Below, piece by piece: positions 55,570-64,000 of a stretch of DNA of 64,000 nt; positions within the stretch are counted from its first letter, which is position 1, and each line of letters opens with the position of its first letter. The position numbers and the translations under genes are program-made. Source of the DNA: Pseudomonas thermotolerans DSM 14292 (GTDB lineage Bacteria > Pseudomonadota > Gammaproteobacteria > Pseudomonadales > Pseudomonadaceae); the NCBI RefSeq assembly GCF_000364625.1, contig NZ_KB822608.1, forward strand, positions 62,001 to 126,000, in the 5' to 3' direction. The notes below the pieces were generated by a model. That model was given only the letters and a program-made list of their open reading frames with translations. It was not told the DNA's origin and searched no databases.

Positions 55570-56040
55570 TCAGCCGATGGTGACCGGCGGCAGTTCCGGG
55601 GTGGTGACCGTCTGCTTGCTGCGCGGAGCGAGGATCTCGGCGACGCCGTCGACCACCAGGTCGTCGTTCTGGTTGAACACCCGGGTGGCGATCTTCACCC
55701 GGAACTTCGGCAGCTTCTCGAGAATTTCCAGGCGCACGGTCAGGGTGTCGCCGAACTTCACAGGACGGGTGAAGCTCATGGTCTGGCCGATGTAGATGGT
55801 GCCCGGGCCTGGCAGAGTGCAGGCCACCGCGGCGCTGATCAGCGCGCCGCTGAACATGCCGTGGGCGATGCGCTCCTTGAACATGGTGCCGGCGGCGTAC
55901 TCGGCGTCCAGGTGCACCGGGTTGTGGTCGCCGGACAGCGCGGCGAACAGCAGGATGTCGCGCTCCTCGACGGTCTTGCTGTAGCTGGCGGTTTGACCGA
56001 CTTCGAGTTCGTCGTAGGGAGTGTTGGTGAGCTGCGGCAT
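55570..56040 (-). CDS. phaJ: (R)-specific enoyl-CoA hydratase, MaoC-like (PhaJ type)
   Basis: 156 residues, the PhaJ1 length. Hydratase-2 motif ALSGDHNPVHLDAEYAAGT (catalytic Asp and His) in a hotdog fold, then GMFSGALISAAVA. It converts trans-2-enoyl-CoA from beta-oxidation to (R)-3-hydroxyacyl-CoA, the monomer for polyhydroxyalkanoates. It shares the neighbourhood with acyl-CoA synthetases, which fits a fatty-acid-to-PHA supply role. The hydrolase gene lies 99 bases upstream on the same strand. Confidence 0.9.
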   Translation of the reverse strand: MPQLTNTPYDELEVGQTASYSKTVEERDILLFAALSGDHNPVHLDAEYAAGTMFKERIAHGMFSGALISAAVACTLPGPGTIYIGQTMSFTRPVKFGDTLTVRLEILEKLPKFRVKIATRVFNQNDDLVVDGVAEILAPRSKQTVTTPELPPVTIG

Positions 56041-56139
56041 GGGCGCGGACCTTCTACGGGATGGGAGGGAAGGGCTCCGGCAGCGTCCGGGGACGGCCGC
56101 CTCGAGCCGGGAAAACGAGAGGGGTCTTTTACCACATCG

Positions 56140-57090
56140 TCAGACAGTTTGGCTGCCGGAGCCCGCCTGCCGGGGCACGTTGCGCTCCAGCCAGGCGAGC
56201 AGGTCGGCTGTCACCTGGTCGCGGTTGGTCTCGTTGAACAACTCGTGGCGGGCGTCGGCGTAGAGCTTCAGCTCGACCCGCTGGAGCCCCGCCTGGCGCA
56301 GTGCGGCGGCCAGGTCCTCAAGGCGGTGGCCCTGGCTGACCGGGTCGCGGGCGCCGCCGATCACCAGCAGCGGTAGGGTTGGGGCGATCTTCGCCAGGTT
56401 GGCGACCGGGGTGATCTGCTGCAGCCCCTCGAGCAGGTCGAGCCACAGCTGGTTGGTGCAGCGGAAGCCGCACAGGGGATCGGCGATGTAGCTGTCCACC
56501 TCGGCCGGATCGCGGCTCAGCCAGTCGAAGGCGGTGCGGTTGGGCTTGAACGCCTTGTTGAAGGAGCCGAAGGAGAGGAACTCGATCAGCGCGCTGCGCC
56601 CGGTCGGGCCCTGGCGCCAGCGCTCGAAGCGGGCGATCAGTGCTGCCGCACGGTAGAGGCTGACCGGCTGGTAGTTGGAGCCGGAGAGGATCGCCGCCTG
56701 TACCTCGGCGCTGTGCTGGATCAGGTAGGCCTGGCTGATGTAGCTGCCCATGCTGTGGCCGATCAGCACCAGCGGGGTGTCCGGGTGCTGCTGGCGGATA
56801 TGCTGGTTGAGCTCGGCGAGGTCGTCGACCACCCGCTGCCAGCCGTCGCGGTCGGCGTAGTGGCCGAGCACGCCGTGCTCGGCGGTCCGGCCATGGCCGC
56901 GCTGGTCGTGGGCGTAGAGGGCGTAGCCGGCATCCACCAGGGTCGCGGCGAAGCGTGCATAGCGGGCGGCATGCTCGGCCATGCCGTGGGCGAGTATCAG
57001 CACCGCGCGCGGCGGCTGCGCGCCGTACCAGCGGTTGACGAACAGGGGCGTGGCGTCGCTGGCGGTGAGCCAGAAGGCTTGGTGCTGCAT
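56140..57090 (-). CDS. Monoacylglycerol lipase-like alpha/beta hydrolase
   Basis: 316 residues, S33/MGL family. Oxyanion HGMAEHAARYARFA, cap HDQRGHGRTAEHG, nucleophile GHSMGSYISQAY (Ser at about 116), acid GGARDPVSQG and catalytic His in YADARHELFNETN. No signal peptide. It probably cleaves monoacylglycerol or a similar ester, and the fatty acid released could feed the adjacent acyl-CoA synthetases. Transcribed divergently from fadD2. Confidence 0.85.
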   Translation of the reverse strand: MQHQAFWLTASDATPLFVNRWYGAQPPRAVLILAHGMAEHAARYARFAATLVDAGYALYAHDQRGHGRTAEHGVLGHYADRDGWQRVVDDLAELNQHIRQQHPDTPLVLIGHSMGSYISQAYLIQHSAEVQAAILSGSNYQPVSLYRAAALIARFERWRQGPTGRSALIEFLSFGSFNKAFKPNRTAFDWLSRDPAEVDSYIADPLCGFRCTNQLWLDLLEGLQQITPVANLAKIAPTLPLLVIGGARDPVSQGHRLEDLAAALRQAGLQRVELKLYADARHELFNETNRDQVTADLLAWLERNVPRQAGSGSQTV

Positions 57091-57372
57091 GGCGATTCCT
57101 TGGGCCGGATGGTCGAAAGGGCAAGGGGTCTATATAGCGGACTGGCCGGCATTGTTCACTCCCTCAGAACTCCTTTCCCAGTTCGCCTGCGTGGCGGGGC
57201 ATGCCCATGGGATGCGACGAAGCAGGCGGCGGATGAGCGCGGCACGGACCGGGCGATTCACGGCATCGATCGGGTGGGGTGGCGATTTGCGCTTCCGGGT
57301 ATTGCTGATAACTTCCGATGAATCCCGCATGCGCGGGCCAGAAATGCTTTCAGGGAATGGAGATAACAACAA

Positions 57373-59061
57373 ATGCAGCCTGAATTCTGGAACGACAAGC
57401 GCCCGGCGGGCGTCGCCAACGAGATCGACCTGGGGGCCTACAAGTCGGTCATCGAGGTGTTCGAGCGGTCGTGCAAGAAGTTTGCCGACCGTCCGGCCTT
57501 CAGTAACTTGGGGGTGACCCTCAGCTATGCCGAGCTGGACCGGCTGTCCGCCGCCTTCGCCGCCTACCTGCAGAAGCATACCGACCTCAAGCCCGGCGAT
57601 CGCATCGCGGTGCAGCTGCCCAACGTCCTGCAGTATCCCATCGCCGTGTTCGGTGCCCTGCGTGCCGGGCTCATCGTGGTCAATACCAACCCGCTGTACA
57701 CCGCCCGGGAGATGCGCCACCAGTTCAGCGATGCCGGCGCGCGCGCGCTGGTCTATCTGAACATGTTCGGTCACCTGGTTCAGGAGGTGTTGCCGGACAC
57801 CGAGATCGAGTACCTGATCGAGGCGCGCATGGGCGACCTGCAGCCGGGGCTCAAGGGGCCGCTGCTCAACGCCGCGGTCAAGTACCTGAAGAAGCTGGTG
57901 CCGGCCTTCCACCTGCCCCAGGCGGTGCCTTTCAAGAGTGCCCTGGCCCAGGGACAGGGCCATGCCCTCAAGCCGGTCAAGGTCAGCCTCGACGACATCG
58001 CCGTGCTGCAGTACACCGGCGGCACCACCGGAGTGGCCAAGGGCGCCATGCTCACCCACCGCAACCTGGTGGCCAACATGCTTCAGGTGGATGCCTGTCT
58101 GGGGCAGCTCGGCGACGACGGACGACCGCTGATGCAGGCGGGCCACGAGGTGCTGATCGCGCCGCTGCCGCTGTACCACATCTATGCCTTCACCGTGCAC
58201 TGCATGTGCATGATGATCAACGGCAACCACAACGTGCTGATCACCAACCCGCGGGACATCCCGGGCTTCGTCAAGGAGCTGGCGAAGTGGCGCTTCACCG
58301 GGATCTGCGGCCTCAACACCCTGTTCGTGGCGCTGATGAACCACCCGGACTTCCGCAAGCTGGACTTCTCCGCCCTCAAGCTGACCAACTCAGGCGGCAC
58401 CGCGCTGGTGCGCGCCACTGCCGAGCAGTGGCAGCAGATCACCGGCTGCGCCATTACCGAGGGCTACGGCCTCACCGAAACCTCCCCGGTGGTCAGCACC
58501 AACCCGCGGGGCCGGCTGGCGCGCTTGGGTACCGTGGGCCTGCCGGTGCCGGGCACCGCGCTCAAGGTGATCGACGAACAGGGCAACGAACTGCCCCTGG
58601 GCGAGCCCGGAGAACTGTGCGTGAAGGGGCCGCAGGTGATGAAGGGCTACTGGCAGCGCCCGGAGGCCACCGCCGAGGTGCTGGACGCCGAGGGCTGGCT
58701 GAAGACCGGCGACATCGCGGTGATCGACCCGGACGGCTACCTGCGCATCGTCGACCGCAAGAAGGACATGATCATCGTCTCCGGCTTCAACGTGTACCCC
58801 AACGAGATCGAGGAGGTGGTCATGGCCCATCCCAAGGTGGCCAGCTGCGCGGCCATCGGCGTGCCCGACGAGAAGAGCGGCGAGGCGGTCAAGCTGTTCG
58901 TGGTGCCGCGCGAGCCGGGGCTGTCCGTCGAGGAGCTGAAGGCCTACTGCCGTGAGCAGCTCACCGGCTACAAGGTGCCCAAGTACATCGTCCTGCGCGA
59001 CGCCCTGCCGATGTCCCCGGTGGGCAAGATCCTGCGTCGCGAACTGCGCGAGACCGCCTGA
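57373..59061 (+). CDS. fadD2: Long-chain acyl-CoA synthetase, copy 1 (FadD2-like)
   Basis: 562 residues. AMP-binding motif YTGGTTGVAKGAMLTHRNL and conserved EGYGLTETSP, KTGDIAVIDPDGYLRIVDRK and the C-terminal Lys region VGKILRRELRE. Activates fatty acids to acyl-CoA with ATP for beta-oxidation. In P. aeruginosa FadD2 prefers shorter chains than FadD1. The partner copy begins 306 bases downstream, so this is a tandem duplication. A TTGCGC/TAACTT promoter-like pair lies at 57287-57314. Confidence 0.94.
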   Translation: MQPEFWNDKRPAGVANEIDLGAYKSVIEVFERSCKKFADRPAFSNLGVTLSYAELDRLSAAFAAYLQKHTDLKPGDRIAVQLPNVLQYPIAVFGALRAGLIVVNTNPLYTAREMRHQFSDAGARALVYLNMFGHLVQEVLPDTEIEYLIEARMGDLQPGLKGPLLNAAVKYLKKLVPAFHLPQAVPFKSALAQGQGHALKPVKVSLDDIAVLQYTGGTTGVAKGAMLTHRNLVANMLQVDACLGQLGDDGRPLMQAGHEVLIAPLPLYHIYAFTVHCMCMMINGNHNVLITNPRDIPGFVKELAKWRFTGICGLNTLFVALMNHPDFRKLDFSALKLTNSGGTALVRATAEQWQQITGCAITEGYGLTETSPVVSTNPRGRLARLGTVGLPVPGTALKVIDEQGNELPLGEPGELCVKGPQVMKGYWQRPEATAEVLDAEGWLKTGDIAVIDPDGYLRIVDRKKDMIIVSGFNVYPNEIEEVVMAHPKVASCAAIGVPDEKSGEAVKLFVVPREPGLSVEELKAYCREQLTGYKVPKYIVLRDALPMSPVGKILRRELRETA

Positions 59062-59367
59062 GGAGCCCCCGGCTGCGTCATCCACCCCCTCTCTCTGGAG
59101 AGGGGGCCGGCGCGGCGCAATACCGCGTGCTTGACGGGTTCGCGGCATTTCTTGTCCGACAATCCTGCCGATTTGACTTAAAAATGACCGGAAGGCCGGA
59201 ATTTGGTTTCCTTTATGACCGTGATAGACAATTCTGGTGCTGTTCCCACCTTCGCAAAGCTGCTACTCTCGGCGCGCTTTTTCCGCCTGAAAGGGCCGGA
59301 ATGACCGAAAAAGACAATAACCAGCCGCCTCGCGGCGAGAATAGATGTTGCTTAGGAGTGGGCTTCC
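59062..59367 (+). other. 306-bp region between the two fadD genes
   Basis: Right after fadD2 comes a hairpin CCCCCTCTC-TCTG-GAGAGGGGG (59085-59106). The rest is more AT-rich (59170-59240) and could hold the fadD1 promoter, for example TTGACT at 59173 or TTGGTT at 59203. No PsrA-type GAAAC-N4-GTTTC site was seen. No gene. Confidence 0.5.
59085..59106. terminator. Stem-loop after fadD2
   Basis: A 9-bp stem CCCCCTCTC / GAGAGGGGG with a TCTG loop, 24 bases after the fadD2 stop. No T run, so termination is uncertain; it may instead stabilise the 3' end. Confidence 0.55.
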
Positions 59368-61056
59368 ATGACCGAGAACTTCTGGAAGGACAAATACCCT
59401 GCTGGGGTCCCTGCCGAGATCGACCCCGACCAGTTCGCGAACGTCCAGGCCGTCCTGAAACTGTCCTGCGAACGTTTCGCCGACAAGCCCGCCTTCAGCA
59501 ACCTGGGGAAAACCATCACCTACGGCGAGCTGTACGAGCTGTCCGGCCAATTCGCCGCCTACCTGCAGAAGTACACCGACCTCAAGCCCGGCGACCGCAT
59601 CGCCGTGCAGATGCCCAACGTGTTGCAGTACCCGGTTGTGGTGTTCGGCGCCCTGCGTGCCGGACTGATCGTGGTCAACACCAACCCGCTGTACACCGCG
59701 CGGGAAATGGAGCACCAGTTCAACGACTCCGGCGCCAAGGCGCTGGTCTGCCTGGCCAACATGGCCCACCTGGCCGAACAGGTGCTGCCGAAGACCGGCA
59801 TCAAGCACGTGGTGGTCACCGAGGTGGGCGACCTGCTGCCGACCTTCAAGCGCCTGCTGGTCAACGCCGTGGTCAAGCACGTGAAGAAGATGGTGCCGTC
59901 TTACCACCTGCCGCAGGCGGTGAAGTTCACCGAGGCCCTGGCCAAGGGCCGCGGCCAGCGTGTCGTGGAAGCCAGCCCGCAGTCCGGCGATGTCGCCGTG
60001 CTGCAGTACACCGGCGGCACCACCGGGGTGGCTAAGGGCGCCATGCTCACCCACCGCAACCTGGTGGCCAACATGCTGCAATGCAAGGCGCTGATGGGCA
60101 CCAACTTCAACGAAGGCTGCGAGGTGCTCATCACCCCGCTGCCGCTGTACCACATCTACGCCTTCACCTTTCATTGCATGGCGATGATGCTGATCGGCGG
60201 CCACAACATCCTGATCACCAACCCGCGCGACCTGCCGGCGATGGTCAAGGAGCTGGCCAAGTGGCGCTTCACCGGCTTCGTCGGCCTCAACACCCTGTTC
60301 GTTGCCCTGTGCAACAACGAGGACTTCCGCAAGCTGGACTTCTCCTCGCTGAAAGCCACCTTCTCCGGCGGCATGGCGCTGCAGCTGGCCACCGCCGAGC
60401 GCTGGCGCGAGGTCACCGGCTGCGGCATCTGCGAAGGCTACGGGATGACAGAGACCAGCCCGGTGGTGTCGGTGAACCCCTTCCAGAACATCCAGGTCGG
60501 CACCATCGGCATCCCGGTGCCCTCGACCCTCTGCAAGGTGGTCGACGAGGAGGGCAACGACCTGCCGCAGGGCTCGATCGGCGAGCTGTGCGTCAAGGGC
60601 CCGCAAGTGATGAAGGGCTACTGGCAGCGTCCGGAGGCCACCGCTGAGGTGCTCGATGCCGACGGCTGGCTGAAGACTGGCGACATCGCGGTGATCCAGG
60701 ACGACGGCTATCTGCGCATCGTCGACCGCAAGAAGGACATGATCCTGGTGTCCGGCTTCAACGTCTATCCGAACGAGCTGGAAGACGTGCTGGCCACCCT
60801 GCCGGGCGTGCTGCAGTGTGCGGCAATCGGCGTGCCGGACGAAAAGTCCGGCGAGGCCATCAAGGTCTTCGTGGTGGTCAAGCCGGGCGCCAGCCTGACC
60901 AAGGAACAGGTGCTGCAGCACATGCACGACAACGTCACCGGCTACAAGCGACCCAAGTACGTGGAGTTCCGCGACTCGCTGCCGACCACCAACGTCGGCA
61001 AGATCCTCCGTCGCGAGCTGCGCGACGAGGAACTGCGCAGGCTCGGCAAGAAGTAA
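59368..61056 (+). CDS. fadD1: Long-chain acyl-CoA synthetase, copy 2 (FadD1-like)
   Basis: 562 residues, the same length as the upstream copy and similar throughout (YTGGTTGVAKGAMLTHRNLVANML in both; GFNVYPNE and KTGDIAVI shared). AGGAG precedes ATG 59368. Differences are concentrated in the linker at about residues 130-200, which may alter chain-length preference. It is ended by a strong terminator. Confidence 0.95.
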   Translation: MTENFWKDKYPAGVPAEIDPDQFANVQAVLKLSCERFADKPAFSNLGKTITYGELYELSGQFAAYLQKYTDLKPGDRIAVQMPNVLQYPVVVFGALRAGLIVVNTNPLYTAREMEHQFNDSGAKALVCLANMAHLAEQVLPKTGIKHVVVTEVGDLLPTFKRLLVNAVVKHVKKMVPSYHLPQAVKFTEALAKGRGQRVVEASPQSGDVAVLQYTGGTTGVAKGAMLTHRNLVANMLQCKALMGTNFNEGCEVLITPLPLYHIYAFTFHCMAMMLIGGHNILITNPRDLPAMVKELAKWRFTGFVGLNTLFVALCNNEDFRKLDFSSLKATFSGGMALQLATAERWREVTGCGICEGYGMTETSPVVSVNPFQNIQVGTIGIPVPSTLCKVVDEEGNDLPQGSIGELCVKGPQVMKGYWQRPEATAEVLDADGWLKTGDIAVIQDDGYLRIVDRKKDMILVSGFNVYPNELEDVLATLPGVLQCAAIGVPDEKSGEAIKVFVVVKPGASLTKEQVLQHMHDNVTGYKRPKYVEFRDSLPTTNVGKILRRELRDEELRRLGKK

Positions 61057-61071
61057 GGCTCAACTGCCCGG

Positions 61072-61103
61072 CGACAGAACCCCGCTTCGGCGGGGTTCTG
61101 TCG
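61072..61103 (+). terminator. Intrinsic terminator after fadD1
   Basis: A perfect 14-bp stem CGACAGAACCCCGC / GCGGGGTTCTGTCG with a TTCG tetraloop, then TTTCG, 15 bases after the stop. Among the strongest hairpins in the window. Confidence 0.93.
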
Positions 61104-61242
61104 TTTCGGGGTCAGGCATGGCTGGTCCGACCAGTTTTTTGTGACGCGGGCCTCAAGCTCGCCGGTGAGGCGGTCGATCTACAGAGCAGACAAGGCCAAC
61201 GACAAGGCCCATCCCCCTTTTTCTTTTCGAGGAACTGCCGAA

Positions 61243-62928
61243 ATGTTTCGCGCCCTTCGTCTGCGCGCCAAGCTGCTGCTGCTCGCCTTGGTGCCGATTT
61301 GCCTGCTGACCCTGCTGATCTGTTCGATCTTCGTCGTGCTGCTGCAGAAGCTGGCCGACGAGCAGGAAGCCCATACCCGTTCCGATCTGATGGCCGACCG
61401 CCGCGAGGAGATCCAGAACATCGTGGAGCTGGCCCTAGGGGTCATCGGGCCGCTCTACGAGCGTTCCGCCCCCGGCGACCTGAGCGCGCGGGCCGAGGCC
61501 GTGGACATCCTGAAGCGGCTCAAGTATGGCGCCGGCGGCTACTTCTGGGGCTACGACGGCAACGTGGTGCGCCTGTTCCAGGGCGATACCGGCGACAAGA
61601 TCGGCCAGAGCTTCGCCGACTTCCGCGACCCTGAGGGCCGCTACGCGATCCGCCAGCTGGTGGCCGCCGGCAAGGACGGCAGCCACTACGTGGATTACAG
61701 CTTCGTGGTCGGCGCGGGCAGCGAGATCGTGCCCAAGGTCGGCTACTCCCACTACCTGCCGAAGTGGGACATGGTGTTCGGCACCTCGATCAACCTGGAC
61801 GACGTGGAGCGCGAGCTGCAGGCAAGCCGCGCCGAGTTCCAGCGCCACATCGACCGCCTGCTCGGCGTGATGCTCGGCACCGCCGTGGTGCTGCTGATCG
61901 TGGTCGGCGTGCTGGCCGGGGTGCTGAGCAATTCCATGCTGCGCCCGCTGCTGCAGCTGAAGGCCAGCCTCGACGACATGGCCGCCGGCGACGGTGATCT
62001 GACCCATCGCCTGCCGCTGACCAGCCGCGACGAGCTGGGCGACCTGGCGGCATCCTTCAACCGCTTCGTGGAGAAGATCCACGTGCTGGTCCGGCAGGTG
62101 GCCGACACCACCGCGCAGTTGTCCGGTCTGGTCGGCGCGGTGAGCAGCCAGGCGCAGCGCTCGGAGCAGGCCATGGAAGGGCAGCGCCAGGAGACCGACC
62201 AGGTGGCCACGGCGATCAACGAGATGTCCGCCGCCGCCCAGGAGGTGGCCGCCAGCGCCCAACGTGCCGCCGAGGCCGCCCAGGAAACCGATCAGGAGAG
62301 CCAGAATGCCCGGCGCGTGGTGGAGCGCAGCATCGAACGCATCCACCAGCTGGTGGGCGAGGTGCGCAACAGCGGCGAGTCGCTGGACGGCCTGCGCCAG
62401 GACGTCCAGGGCATCGTCAGCGTGCTCGAGGTGATCCGCGCCATCGCCGACCAGACCAACCTGCTGGCCCTGAACGCAGCCATCGAGGCAGCCCGCGCCG
62501 GTGAGGCCGGGCGCGGCTTCGCGGTGGTCGCCGACGAGGTGCGCGCGCTGGCCAGCCGCACGCAGCAGAGCACTGGCGAGATCCAGGCGATGATCGACCG
62601 TCTGCAGAACGCCACCCGCGAGGCGGTGGAGGCCATGCAGCGGGCCCGCGAGATGGGCGAGGACACCACCGAGCACGCCAACCGTACCGGCGACTCGCTG
62701 GACAGCATCACCCGGCTGATCGGCACCATCAATTCGATGAACGCGCAGATCGCCAGCGCCGCCGAGGAGCAGACCGCGGTGGCCGAGGAGATCAACCGTA
62801 GCGTGCACCAGATCGCCGTGGCGGTGGAGGCCGTCGCCAACGATGCCACCGAGGGCGCGCAGACCGCCCGTGAGCTGGATGCCCTGGGCGGCCGCCTGCA
62901 GCAGCTGGTCGGCCAGTTCCGGATCTGA
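61243..62928 (+). CDS. Methyl-accepting chemotaxis protein with sCache-type sensor
   Basis: 561 residues from ATG 61243 (GAGGA upstream). TM1 at residues 9-36, a periplasmic Cache domain (about 40-195) with [18 protein letters not shown] and [19 protein letters not shown]2 at about 205-230, HAMP ([20 protein letters not shown]), and the cytoplasmic signalling hairpin with [20 protein letters not shown]. Single-Cache receptors of this kind often sense small organic acids. No CheR-binding pentapeptide ends the protein (it ends GQFRI). Confidence 0.93.
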   Translation: MFRALRLRAKLLLLALVPICLLTLLICSIFVVLLQKLADEQEAHTRSDLMADRREEIQNIVELALGVIGPLYERSAPGDLSARAEAVDILKRLKYGAGGYFWGYDGNVVRLFQGDTGDKIGQSFADFRDPEGRYAIRQLVAAGKDGSHYVDYSFVVGAGSEIVPKVGYSHYLPKWDMVFGTSINLDDVERELQASRAEFQRHIDRLLGVMLGTAVVLLIVVGVLAGVLSNSMLRPLLQLKASLDDMAAGDGDLTHRLPLTSRDELGDLAASFNRFVEKIHVLVRQVADTTAQLSGLVGAVSSQAQRSEQAMEGQRQETDQVATAINEMSAAAQEVAASAQRAAEAAQETDQESQNARRVVERSIERIHQLVGEVRNSGESLDGLRQDVQGIVSVLEVIRAIADQTNLLALNAAIEAARAGEAGRGFAVVADEVRALASRTQQSTGEIQAMIDRLQNATREAVEAMQRAREMGEDTTEHANRTGDSLDSITRLIGTINSMNAQIASAAEEQTAVAEEINRSVHQIAVAVEAVANDATEGAQTARELDALGGRLQQLVGQFRI

Positions 62929-63032
62929 TCCTTGCGAGGACGCCGCCATTCCCGGGCGCGGCGGCGTCCCGAGGTCGACCTGCGGAGCCCGGCTGCCTAC
63001 CATAGGCCGGTTTCCCCACAGGCCCGTCCATC

Positions 63033-63491
63033 ATGACCGACAGTTCCCTCGACCGCGCCGAGGCGCTGACCCGCTACCTGCACGACAACATCCCGCTGAC
63101 CCGCGCCATGGCCCTGCGCGTGCTGCCCACGGAGCCCGGCCGCCTGCGCCTGGCCGCCCCCCACGAGCCGAACCGCAACCCACACGGCACGGTGTTCGGC
63201 GGCAGCCTGGCGACCCTGGCCATCGCCGCCGGCTGGACGCTGCTGTTCGATGCGCTGCGTGCCGAAGGGCTCGCCTTCGGACTGGTGATCCAGCACTACC
63301 AGTGCGACTATCGGGCGCCGGCGGCGGCCGAATTCGTCGCCGAGGCAGAGCTGCCGGCGGATTGGCCGGCCTTCCTCGAGCGCCTGCGGGCGCGCGGTCG
63401 GGCACGGCTGACGCTGCCGCTGCGGCTGTACTGCGAAGGGCGGGAGGTGCTTGGCGCCGAGGCGGTCTACGTGGCGTGGCTGGAGGGCTGA
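63033..63491 (+). CDS. YiiD C-terminal-type thioesterase-fold protein
   Basis: 152 residues. The start LHDNIPLTRAMALRVLPTEP and the hotdog core HEPNRNPHGTVFGGSLATLAIAAGW match the putative thioesterase domain found at the C-terminus of E. coli YiiD. It lacks the acetyltransferase half of YiiD. The substrate is probably an acyl-CoA or acyl-ACP; the NPHGTVFGGS loop is the acyl-binding region. A bidirectional terminator follows. Confidence 0.8.
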   Translation: MTDSSLDRAEALTRYLHDNIPLTRAMALRVLPTEPGRLRLAAPHEPNRNPHGTVFGGSLATLAIAAGWTLLFDALRAEGLAFGLVIQHYQCDYRAPAAAEFVAEAELPADWPAFLERLRARGRARLTLPLRLYCEGREVLGAEAVYVAWLEG

Positions 63492-63510
63492 AGCGGGGAG
63501 GTGAAGATGA

Positions 63511-63534
63511 CAGGCCCCGGTTGCGCGGGGCCTG
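63511..63534. terminator. Bidirectional terminator between the thioesterase gene and dps
   Basis: A perfect 9-bp stem CAGGCCCCG / CGGGGCCTG with the loop GTTGCG lies between convergent stops at 63491 and 63546. T runs are weak on both sides. Confidence 0.75.
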
Positions 63535-63545
63535 TTCAGGCGGGA

Positions 63546-64000
63546 TCAGGCGGCCAGCAGGCTGCGCAGCATCCACGCGGTCTTCTCGTGGACCTGCAGG
63601 CGCTGGGTCAGCAGGTCGGCGGTGGGCTCGTCGCTGACCTTGTCGACCAGCGGGAACAGGGCGCGGGCGGTGCGCGCCACGGCTTCCTGGCCCTCGACCA
63701 GCTGCTTGATCATCTCGGTGGCCGGCGGCACGCCTTCCTCCTCCTTGATTGAGGACAGGCGGGCGTAGGCGGCGTAGGTGCCCGGCGCCGGGAAGCCCAG
63801 GGCACGGATACGCTCGGCGATGGCGTCCACCGCCAGGGCCAGCTCGTTGTACTGCTGCTCGAACATCAGGTGCAGGGTGTTGAACATCGGCCCGGTGACG
63901 TTCCAGTGGAAGTTGTGGGTCTTCAGGTACAGGGTGTAGGTGTCCGCCAGCAGGCGGGACAGACCTTCGGCGATGGCCGCACGGTCCTGTTCGGCAATTC
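63546..64000 (-). CDS. dps: Dps-family ferritin-like DNA protection protein, partial
   Basis: The gene runs off the right end; the visible C-terminal 150 residues include the Dps ferroxidase signature [20 protein letters not shown] and [20 protein letters not shown]. The remaining helices ([20 protein letters not shown]) are normal. Dps dodecamers store iron and shield DNA in starvation. The N-terminal tail that contacts DNA lies mostly outside the window. Confidence 0.94.
   Translation of the reverse strand, partial: IAEQDRAAIAEGLSRLLADTYTLYLKTHNFHWNVTGPMFNTLHLMFEQQYNELALAVDAIAERIRALGFPAPGTYAAYARLSSIKEEEGVPPATEMIKQLVEGQEAVARTARALFPLVDKVSDEPTADLLTQRLQVHEKTAWMLRSLLAA

Noticed and set aside
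59301..60035. Protein from ATG 59301 overlapping the start of fadD1
   Set aside because: The frame runs through fadD1 out of register and its translation becomes low-complexity; the AGGAG belongs to ATG 59368.
59263..63003. Minus-strand frames of 554 and 522 codons opposite fadD1 and the chemoreceptor
   Set aside because: Antisense shadows of strongly conserved genes.

Overview
The window is a stretch of core chromosome from a high-GC gammaproteobacterium, almost certainly a Pseudomonas. The support is direct: a MexL/MexJ/MexK-type efflux locus, a BraC-DEFG-type branched-chain amino-acid transporter, the prfB-lysS-TetR order, the rapA-alkB-PhrS-phaJ-hydrolase-fadD2-fadD1 order, and small proteins I know only from pseudomonads (DUF2288, DUF5064-like, CcoM-like). 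No insertion sequence, prophage, integrase, CRISPR array or rRNA was seen. Gene order resembles several separate blocks of the P. aeruginosa chromosome joined together (from memory), so this is probably a different Pseudomonas species.

Layout. (1) 1-8.9 kb: 3' end of a YhdP-type AsmA protein, prfB with its programmed +1 frameshift, lysS, a TetR regulator, a small lipoprotein, a MATCAP-like QEGLA protein and a lipid-anchored alpha/beta hydrolase. (2) 8.9-16.2 kb: housekeeping genes ppc, adk, tsaB, a DUF72 protein and rsmJ, plus small conserved proteins. (3) 16.2-21.1 kb: a TetR repressor divergent from a MexJK-like RND pump that has no outer-membrane partner gene. (4) 21.3-28.5 kb: a queuosine-precursor transporter, an HPP-CBS membrane protein, a convergent LysR regulator, plsB, a guanidinium exporter gene behind a clear two-hairpin guanidine-II (mini-ykkC) riboswitch, and rdgC. 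(5) 28.6-33.9 kb: tRNA-Val and tRNA-Asp, an FKBP lipoprotein, an unusual AT-rich intergenic region, a DUF1232 gene, a tight HTH/unknown/Sel1 operon, and the Prc tail-specific protease.

(6) 34-42.4 kb: quinone oxidoreductase, M18 aminopeptidase, RluA, the minCDE division-site operon, a lipid A acyltransferase, a patatin-like lipase and a pirin. (7) 42.5-47.7 kb: the bra operon on the minus strand, with a 381-bp gap between the binding protein and the permeases. (8) 47.9-50.9 kb: two small conserved proteins, a tartronate-semialdehyde-reductase-like gene coupled to hydroxypyruvate isomerase, and a LysR C-terminal relic. (9) 51-61.1 kb: rapA, three small genes including an AlkB dioxygenase, the PhrS small RNA with an ANR box and an internal 38-codon ORF, then phaJ, a hydrolase and two tandem acyl-CoA synthetases. 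(10) 61.2-64 kb: a chemoreceptor, a thioesterase-fold protein and a Dps protein cut by the window end.

The most interesting sequence is the ANR-controlled dual-function locus at 55.25-55.51 kb. It reads as the PhrS regulatory RNA and also encodes a single-helix peptide that looks like CcoM, the small subunit of cbb3 cytochrome oxidase. Next are the guanidine-II riboswitch, several undescribed palindromes in promoters (upstream of braC and of the DUF2288 gene, and in the mexL-mexJ gap), and the noncoding region at 29.7-30.0 kb. I did not find a clearly new multi-gene system; most of the window is ordinary Pseudomonas core genome.
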